A stretch of DNA of 6,546 nt from the NCBI GenBank assembly GCA_025965755.1, contig JAOPWI010000166.1, positions 1 through 6,546 on the forward strand, written 5' to 3'. The notes under the pieces are model-generated. The model saw only the letters and a list, made by a program, of their open reading frames with translations, did no database searches and was not told the DNA's origin. Origin of the DNA: Frankiales bacterium (GTDB lineage: Bacteria > Actinomycetota > Actinomycetes > Mycobacteriales > SCTD01). Each line of letters opens with the position of its first letter. Within the stretch, counting starts at the first letter, position 1. Positions 1-5,000 of the stretch are shown in pieces. The position numbers and the translations under genes were made by a program.

Positions 1-326
1 ACCTCGTCGGTGCGCACGTTGCTGGCGTCCACGCCGGCCGCGGCCAGCACCAGCCCGGTGCGGGTCTGCGCGATCGTCGTCGTGCCCCGCCGGGCCACGA
101 CCCGGGCGGTCTCGGCGTCGACGGCCGCCAGCCGCACCGCCTCCCGGTCGGCGCCCGGCGGCACCGGCACGAGCCGGCCCTCCGCCTTGCTGACGACCTT
201 GCTGGTGACCACGACGACATCGCCGTCCTGCAGCTCGACCGCGCCGGCGATGAGCCCGGCCAGGTCGTCGCCGGGGCGGATGTCGGGCAGCCCGGGCACC
301 GGCAGGACCGAGTAGCCCCCGGTCAC
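1..326 (-). CDS. fbiB: Coenzyme F420:L-glutamate ligase FbiB/CofE, N-terminal part (runs off left edge)
   Basis: Only the first 108 codons are in the window. CofE-type enzymes add L-glutamate residues to F420-0 in the cytoplasm, using GTP, and build the polyglutamate tail. The translated N-terminus shows the family signature: GLPDIRPGDDL at residues 12-22, then LQDGDVVVV and TSKVVSKAEGR at residues 32-51, followed by a region ending AAAGVDASNV. These agree with the start of mycobacterial FbiB as I remember it. The start is GTG at 326-324, which overlaps the fbiA stop as GTGA, and a GGAG lies 5 bases upstream; both support this start and translational coupling. Actinobacterial FbiB usually carries an extra C-terminal FMN nitroreductase-like domain that reduces dehydro-F420-0. 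That part would lie left of the window, so I cannot tell FbiB from a stand-alone CofE. The family call itself is firm. Confidence 0.92.
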   Translation of the reverse strand, partial: MTGGYSVLPVPGLPDIRPGDDLAGLIAGAVELQDGDVVVVTSKVVSKAEGRLVPVPPGADREAVRLAAVDAETARVVARRGTTTIAQTRTGLVLAAAGVDASNVRTDE

Positions 327-1273
327 GCGAGCTCCGCCGCCAGGTCCAGCGCGGCCTGCGCCATCGCCCTGGTCGCCGCCGGGTCGGTCATGAGCAGCGG
401 CACGGCCCGCACCTGGACGCCCGCAACGGTGGCCCCGGCGTCGGCGGTGTCGACCAGCCAGCCGTCGAGCAGCTCGCTGCCGTAGTGGCGGCCGACCGCC
501 TCGGCGCTGGTCTGGACGCCGATCGCCGTCAGGCAGGCGTCGGCCATGCCGCGCACCGGGGCGCCGCCGACGATCGGGGACACCCCGACGACCGTCTTGG
601 CCGTGAGCGCCGCCCGGATGCCCTTCACCTGCAGCGCGGTGCCGATGCTCACCACCGGGTTGCTCGGGGGCAGCAGGACGACGTCGGCCGCCTCGATCGC
701 CTCCAGCACGCCGGGTCCTGCGGTCGCCGTCTCGGCCCCGACCGCGACGATGGCGTGGGCCGGCAGGGCGGCGCGGTAGCGCACCCACCACTCCTGGAAG
801 TGGATCGCCTTGCGCTTGCCGGTGTCCGGGTCGTCGACGAGGACGTGGGTCTCGAACCGGTCGTCGGTCATCGGCAGCAGGGTCGCGCCGGGCTGCCAGC
901 GCGCGCACAGCGCCTGGGTGACCGCGCTGAGGGGATAGCCGGCGTCGAGCATCTGGCGGCGCACCAGGTGGGTCGCCAGGTCCCGGTCGCCCAGGCCGAA
1001 CCACGCGGTGGGCACCTCGTACGCCGAGAGCTCGGCCTTGGCGTGGAACGTCTCGTCCTGGCGCCCCCACCCGCGCTCCTCGTCGATGCCGCCGCCGAGG
1101 GTGTACATGACGGTGTCCAGGTCGGGGCAGATGCGCAGCCCGTACATCGTCAGGTCGTCGCCGGTGTTGACCACCACGGTCAGCTCCGCATCGGGCGCGG
1201 CGGCCTGCACCCCGCGCAGAAAGCGCGCCCCACCGATGCCTCCAGCCAGCGCCACGATCCTCATGGGCATCAC
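323..1273 (-). CDS. fbiA: 2-phospho-L-lactate / phosphoenolpyruvate transferase FbiA (CofD)
   Basis: FbiA/CofD transfers the phospholactyl (archaea) or phosphoenolpyruvyl (mycobacteria) group from a GDP-linked donor to FO, giving F420-0 or dehydro-F420-0 plus GMP in the cytoplasm. The 316-residue protein is normal length for the family. Visible landmarks are the N-terminal glycine-rich loop LAGGIGGARFLRG (residues 9-21), NTGDD (36-40) followed by an acidic CPDLDT stretch (49-54), the PTAWFGLGDRDLATH block (88-102), LPMTDDRFETHV (133-144), QEWWVRYR (160-167), SNPVVSIGTA (204-213) and SPIVGG (232-237). All are typical CofD features. The GTG at 1273 is preferred because GGAGGT lies 10 bases upstream. 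ATG at 1270 is nearly as good, and ATG at 1264 matches the usual MRIVxLAGG start of relatives but leaves a 19-base gap to the ribosome site. fbiB follows with a 4-base overlap. Donor specificity cannot be read from sequence alone. Confidence 0.96.
   Translation of the reverse strand: MMPMRIVALAGGIGGARFLRGVQAAAPDAELTVVVNTGDDLTMYGLRICPDLDTVMYTLGGGIDEERGWGRQDETFHAKAELSAYEVPTAWFGLGDRDLATHLVRRQMLDAGYPLSAVTQALCARWQPGATLLPMTDDRFETHVLVDDPDTGKRKAIHFQEWWVRYRAALPAHAIVAVGAETATAGPGVLEAIEAADVVLLPPSNPVVSIGTALQVKGIRAALTAKTVVGVSPIVGGAPVRGMADACLTAIGVQTSAEAVGRHYGSELLDGWLVDTADAGATVAGVQVRAVPLLMTDPAATRAMAQAALDLAAELA
332..335 (-). promoter_or_regulatory. Ribosome binding site of fbiB inside the fbiA 3' end
   Basis: On the minus strand GGAG (335 to 332) sits 5 bases before the GTG at 326, within the last codons of fbiA. 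It fixes the fbiB start at the GTGA overlap and argues against any start further upstream inside fbiA. Confidence 0.6.
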
Positions 1274-1314
1274 TCTGTCAGGGACCTCCCAGGCGGCTCG
1301 GTCAGACTGCCCCG
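1274..1314. promoter_or_regulatory. 41-base divergent intergenic region, probable shared promoter
   Basis: This spacer separates the 5' ends of fbiA (minus) and the membrane protein gene (plus), so at least part of both promoters should be in or next to it. The near-palindrome CAGACTG at 1303-1309 reads CAGACT on plus, six bases before the GTG at 1315. On minus it reads CAGTCT, which would start an fbiA transcript near 1297, upstream of its GGAGGT. Both hexamers keep the A at position 2 and T at position 6 that matter most in actinobacterial -10 elements, but neither has the usual first T. No clear -35 is visible. GTCAG occurs twice (1277-1281 and 1301-1305). The promoter call is inference. 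Confidence 0.35.
1284..1289 (-). promoter_or_regulatory. Ribosome binding site of fbiA (GGAGGT)
   Basis: A perfect GGAGGT on the minus strand (1289 to 1284) lies 10 bases before GTG 1273, 13 before ATG 1270 and 19 before ATG 1264. It favours the two upstream starts. It sits in an imperfect inverted repeat, GGGA-CC-TCCC at 1281-1290. Confidence 0.65.
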
Positions 1315-2430
1315 GTGGCGGTCGTGGAGCAGCAGCCCCGGACCCGGCTGACCGGGGTCGACCTCGCCCGCGCGGTGGCCCTGCTCGGGATGATGGCGGT
1401 GCACGTCTTTCCGCCGCAGACCGCCGACGGCGGCACGCCCTGGGTGTTCACCGTCTTCAGCGGGCGGTCGGCCGCGCTGTTCGCCGTTCTCGCCGGGGTG
1501 GGGCTCGCGCTCGGTGCGCCGCGCGCCGGGGCGCGGGCCTCGATCGCGCGCCGGGCGAGCATCGTCGCCGTCGTCGGGCTGCTGCTGGGCGAGCTGCCGT
1601 CCGGCGTGGCGGTGATCCTGGCCTACTACGCCCTGCTGTTCCTGCTGGCGCTGCCGGTGCTCGGGCGCAGCGCCCGGGCGCTGGCCGCGCTGTCGCTGGC
1701 CTGCGCGGTCGTCGTTCCGGTGCTGCTGTTCGTCGCTCGTGACGGATTGCCGCGGGCGGACGCCAACCCCAGCTGGCTGCTGCTGTTCCAGGCGCCCGGC
1801 GCGCTGCTGTCCACGCTGCTCGTGACCGGCTACTACCCGGTGCTGGCCTGGTCGGCGTACCTGCTGGCCGGGCTGGCGGTGGGTCGGCTCGCGCTGGGGG
1901 AGCGGCGCACCGCGGTCGGCCTGCTGGTCGGCGGCGCGCTGCTGGCGGCCGGCGCCAGCGCGGTGTCCTGGCTGCTGCTGGGACCTGGCGGCGGTCGCGA
2001 CGCCATCGCGCGCACCGTGGACCTCGAGCCGGGGCAGTCGGTCTCGGACGTCGTCGACGGCAACCAGTTCGGTGACGTGCCGACCACCACGGGCTGGTGG
2101 CTGGCGGTCGACAGCCCGCACAGCACCACGCCGCTGGACCTGCTGCACACCACGGGAACGTCGCTGGCGGTTCTGGGCGCGGCGCTGCTGCTGGCCCGGG
2201 CGCTGCGGCCGGCCCTGCTGGCGCCGGTGACGGCGGCCGGTGCGATGACGCTCACCCTCTACGCGGTGCACGTCGTGGTCCTGTCGGTCACCGACGGGGA
2301 TGATCCGGCGCGCCTGTACTGGGCGCAGGTGGTCGCCTTCTCGGCGTTCGCGCTGGTCTGGGCGCGGGCCGTCGGCCGCGGCCCGCTCGAGGCGCTGGCG
2401 CACCTGGTGGCCCGGGGGCTCCGCCGCTGA
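1315..2430 (+). CDS. Multi-pass membrane protein, DUF1624/DUF418 (HGSNAT-like acyltransferase) type
   Basis: The 371-residue product is hydrophobic with roughly nine or ten membrane segments, at about residues 15-32, 44-66, 83-116 (one or two), 120-142, 175-192, 200-223, 277-296, 301-325 and 335-355. The N-terminus RLTGVDLARAVALLGMMAVHV (11-31) is the R-x-x-G-x-D-x-A-R...GM-x-x-V-H pattern of DUF1624, related to the catalytic domain of heparan-alpha-glucosaminide N-acetyltransferase. The C-terminal AMTLTLYAVHVVVLS (310-324) resembles the DUF418 end, with a His inside a membrane helix. A loop of about 50 residues (224-273), probably extracytoplasmic, is the only long soluble part. Such proteins are thought to acylate glycans or other cell-surface molecules across the membrane; the substrate here is unknown. 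The GTG at 1315 has no ribosome site; GTG 1324 is the alternative. The gene diverges from fbiA and ends 25 bases before fbiC, so it may be co-transcribed with fbiC, but no F420 function is known for this family. Confidence 0.8.
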   Translation: MAVVEQQPRTRLTGVDLARAVALLGMMAVHVFPPQTADGGTPWVFTVFSGRSAALFAVLAGVGLALGAPRAGARASIARRASIVAVVGLLLGELPSGVAVILAYYALLFLLALPVLGRSARALAALSLACAVVVPVLLFVARDGLPRADANPSWLLLFQAPGALLSTLLVTGYYPVLAWSAYLLAGLAVGRLALGERRTAVGLLVGGALLAAGASAVSWLLLGPGGGRDAIARTVDLEPGQSVSDVVDGNQFGDVPTTTGWWLAVDSPHSTTPLDLLHTTGTSLAVLGAALLLARALRPALLAPVTAAGAMTLTLYAVHVVVLSVTDGDDPARLYWAQVVAFSAFALVWARAVGRGPLEALAHLVARGLRR

Positions 2431-2443
2431 CGGCTGGCGGACG

Positions 2444-2449
2444 TACTGT
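2444..2449 (+). promoter_or_regulatory. Candidate -10 element (TACTGT) for a leaderless fbiC mRNA
   Basis: TACTGT matches the actinobacterial -10 pattern TAnnnT and lies exactly six bases before the GTG at 2456. Transcription would therefore begin at or next to the first base of that codon. No ribosome site lies at a useful distance and no clear -35 is visible. Read-through from the membrane protein gene, which stops at 2430, could also supply fbiC. Confidence 0.4.
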
Positions 2450-2455
2450 CGGCCG

Positions 2456-4960
2456 GTGGACCACGGCATGCGCAGGGCACTCGCTCGGGCTCGCGACGGC
2501 AAGGCGCTGGACGTCGCCGAGGCGGCGGTGCTGCTGGGCGCGCGGGGCGAGGAGCTGACCGAGCTCTCGTCCTACGCCGCCCGCGTCCGCGACCAGGGGC
2601 TCGCCGACGCCGGCCGGCCGGGCGTCGTGACCTACAGCCGCAAGGTCTTCATCCCGCTCACCCGGCTGTGCCGGGACCGCTGCCACTACTGCACGTTCGC
2701 CACCGTGCCCGGCCGGCTGCCGGCGCCGTTCCTGTCCCTCGACGAGGTGCTCGAGATCGCCCGGCAGGGTGCGGCCCTGGGCTGCAAGGAGGCGCTGTTC
2801 ACCCTCGGTGACCGGCCCGAGGACCGCTGGCCGCAGGCCCGGGCGTGGCTGGACGAGGCGGGCTATGACTCGACGCTGGCCTACGTGCGGGCCTGCGCGG
2901 TCGCGGTGCTCGAGCAGACCGGGCTGCTGCCCCACCTCAACCCCGGCGTCATGACCTGGAGCGAGCTGCAGCGGCTCAAGCCGGTCGCCCCGTCGATGGG
3001 CATGATGCTCGAGACGACGGCGCAGGTGAAGGCGCACGAGGGCAGCCCCGACAAGGACCCGGCGGTGCGGCTGCGGGTGCTCGTGGACGCCGGCCGGCTG
3101 TCCGTGCCGTTCACGTCCGGCCTGCTGGTCGGCATCGGCGAGACGCTGCTGGAGCGGGCCGAGACGGTCTTCGCCCTGCGCGCGGTGCACCGCCGGCACG
3201 GGCACCTTCAGGAGGTGATCGTCCAGAACTTCCGGGCCAAGGACGACACCGCCATGCGGTCGACGCCGGACGTCGGGCTGGAGGAGTACCTCGCCGCGGT
3301 CGCCGTCACCCGGCTGCTGATGGGCCCGCGCATGCGGGTGCAGGCGCCGCCGAACCTCGTCGACCTGGCCGAGACCCGCGCGCTGCTGGCCGCGGGCGTC
3401 GACGACTGGGGCGGCGTCTCGCCGCTGACGCCGGACCACGTCAACCCGGAGCGGCCCTGGCCGGCGGTGCAGGCCCTCGCGGCGGCCTCGCTGGAGGCCG
3501 GCTTCGTGCTGCGCGAGCGCTTGACGGCCCATCCGCCCTACCTCGAGGAGCCCTGGCTGGACCCCCGGCTGGCGCCCCACGTCGCCGCGCTGCGCGGGCC
3601 GGACGGGCTGGCGGCCGACGTGCTGCCCACCGGCCTGCCCTGGCAGGAGCCGGACGGCGGGCTCGCCTCGGTGGGCCGCACCGACCTGCACGCCAGCGTG
3701 GACACCACCGGGCGCACCGAGGACCGCCGCAGCGACTTCGCGGACGTCTACGGCGACTGGACCGCTGTCGGCGAGGCGGCGGCGCAGGCGCAGGTCCCGG
3801 TGCAGGGGCGCCTGGACCACGACGTCGCGGCCGCGCTGCGGGTGGCCCGGGACCGGCCGGCCGCGCTCACCGCCGACCAGGCGCTGGCGCTCATCACGGC
3901 CGACGGCGCGGACCTCGAGGCGGTCTGCGCGCTGGCCGACGACGTCCGCCGGGACACCGTCGGCGACGACGTGACCTACGTGGTCAACCGCAACATCAAC
4001 TTCACCAACATCTGTTACACGGGCTGCCGCTTCTGCGCCTTCGCCCAGCGGCGCACCGATGCCGACGCCTACACGCTCTCGCTCGAGGAGGTCGCCGGCC
4101 GGGCCGCGGAGGCGTGGGACGTCGGGGCGACCGAGGTCTGCATGCAGGGCGGCATCGATCCGCAGCTGGCCGGAACCGCGTACCTGGACCTGGCCCGTGC
4201 GGTGAAGTCGGGCGCGCCCGGCCTGCACCTGCACGCCTACTCGCCGATGGAGGTCGTCAACGGCGCGTCCCGGATGGGCGTCTCGATCGAGGAGTTCCTC
4301 CTCGCCGCCCGCGAGGCCGGCGTCGACTCGCTGCCCGGCACGGCCGCGGAGATCCTCGACGACGAGGTCCGCTGGGTGCTCACCAAGGGCAAGCTGCCGA
4401 CCGCGCAGTGGATCGAGGTGGTCCAGACCGCTCACCGGATCGGTCTGCCGACGACCAGCACGATGATGTACGGCCACGTGGACACCCCCGCCCACTGGGT
4501 GGCCCACCTGCAGCTGCTGGCGCGCCTGCAGGGCGAGTCCGGCGGGTTCACCGAGTTCGTGCCGCTGCCGTTCGTGCACACCAGCGCGCCGCTGTACCTC
4601 GCCGGCGTGGCCCGTCCCGGGCCGACGCTGCGCGACAACCGGGCGGTGCACGCGGTCGCCCGGCTGCTGCTGCACGGCGCCATCGACCACGTGCAGTGCT
4701 CCTGGGTGAAGCTCGGCCCGGAGCAGTGCGCCGCGGTTCTCGCCGGCGGCGTCGACGACCTCGGCGGCACCCTCATGGAGGAGACGATCAGCCGCATGGC
4801 CGGCTCCGCCCACGGGTCGCGCAAGTCGGTCCTCGAGCTCGAGACGATGGTCCGGTCGGCGGGCCGCACGCCGCGCCAGCGGACGACCGGGTACGGCGCC
4901 GTCCCGGCCGAGCGGCTCGCCGCCGCGCGCAGCGAGCGGGCCATGCTTCCGCTGGTCTGA
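2456..4960 (+). CDS. fbiC: 7,8-didemethyl-8-hydroxy-5-deazariboflavin (FO) synthase FbiC, fused CofG-CofH
   Basis: FbiC makes FO, the chromophore of F420, from L-tyrosine and 5-amino-6-(D-ribitylamino)uracil in the cytoplasm. Two radical-SAM modules each hold a 4Fe-4S cluster. Numbering from GTG 2456 (834 residues; M. tuberculosis FbiC is about 856), the CofG half has CRDRCHYC with cluster cysteines 72, 76 and 79, SMGMMLETT (180-188), NFRAK (258-262) and DDWGGVSPLTPDHVNPERPWP starting at 316. After a linker following WQEP (396-399), the CofH half has CYTGCRFC with cysteines 520, 524 and 527, MQGGIDP (563-569), DSLPGTAAEIL (624-634), FTEFVPLPF (698-706) and GGTLMEETISRMAG (770-783). Both CX3CX2C motifs are intact, so both activities are expected. 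GTG 2456 is preferred for its upstream -10; ATG 2468 (830 residues) is the alternative. The frame is open back to 2300, but that would overlap the membrane gene and add residues unlike FbiC. The loop at residues 186-199 looks shorter than in relatives. Confidence 0.97.
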   Translation: MDHGMRRALARARDGKALDVAEAAVLLGARGEELTELSSYAARVRDQGLADAGRPGVVTYSRKVFIPLTRLCRDRCHYCTFATVPGRLPAPFLSLDEVLEIARQGAALGCKEALFTLGDRPEDRWPQARAWLDEAGYDSTLAYVRACAVAVLEQTGLLPHLNPGVMTWSELQRLKPVAPSMGMMLETTAQVKAHEGSPDKDPAVRLRVLVDAGRLSVPFTSGLLVGIGETLLERAETVFALRAVHRRHGHLQEVIVQNFRAKDDTAMRSTPDVGLEEYLAAVAVTRLLMGPRMRVQAPPNLVDLAETRALLAAGVDDWGGVSPLTPDHVNPERPWPAVQALAAASLEAGFVLRERLTAHPPYLEEPWLDPRLAPHVAALRGPDGLAADVLPTGLPWQEPDGGLASVGRTDLHASVDTTGRTEDRRSDFADVYGDWTAVGEAAAQAQVPVQGRLDHDVAAALRVARDRPAALTADQALALITADGADLEAVCALADDVRRDTVGDDVTYVVNRNINFTNICYTGCRFCAFAQRRTDADAYTLSLEEVAGRAAEAWDVGATEVCMQGGIDPQLAGTAYLDLARAVKSGAPGLHLHAYSPMEVVNGASRMGVSIEEFLLAAREAGVDSLPGTAAEILDDEVRWVLTKGKLPTAQWIEVVQTAHRIGLPTTSTMMYGHVDTPAHWVAHLQLLARLQGESGGFTEFVPLPFVHTSAPLYLAGVARPGPTLRDNRAVHAVARLLLHGAIDHVQCSWVKLGPEQCAAVLAGGVDDLGGTLMEETISRMAGSAHGSRKSVLELETMVRSAGRTPRQRTTGYGAVPAERLAAARSERAMLPLV

Positions 4961-4966
4961 CCTGGC

Positions 4967-4994
4967 TACGCTGCGCGGGTCGATCCCTGAGGAG
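4967..4994 (+). promoter_or_regulatory. Candidate -10 (TACGCT) and ribosome binding site (GAGGAG) of the coiled-coil gene
   Basis: In the 40 bases after fbiC, TACGCT (4967-4972) fits TAnnnT and would start transcription near 4979. GAGGAG (4989-4994) lies six bases before GTG 5001. The ribosome site is convincing and decides the start; the -10 is tentative because no good -35 is seen. I see no hairpin followed by a T-run between the genes, so read-through from fbiC is also possible. Confidence 0.45.
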
Positions 4995-5000
4995 CCCTGC

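Noticed and set aside
485..1351. Plus-strand frames opposite fbiA, including 1008-1742
   Set aside because: They have Arg/His/Gly-rich translations without motifs, opposite a well-supported CofD.
2300..2455. Upstream extension of fbiC to the ATG at 2300 (886 residues)
   Set aside because: The extra residues are Arg/Ser/Trp-rich, overlap the membrane protein gene in another frame and do not resemble FbiC N-termini.
1270..2502. A 410-codon minus-strand frame opposite the membrane protein gene
   Set aside because: The product is Arg/Gln/Gly-rich with no recognisable fold, while the opposite strand gives a coherent membrane protein with family motifs.
4961..5000. Possible terminator between fbiC and the coiled-coil gene
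   Set aside because: GGGTCGATCCC at about 4977-4987 pairs for only three bases and no T-run follows, so it is not a credible intrinsic terminator.
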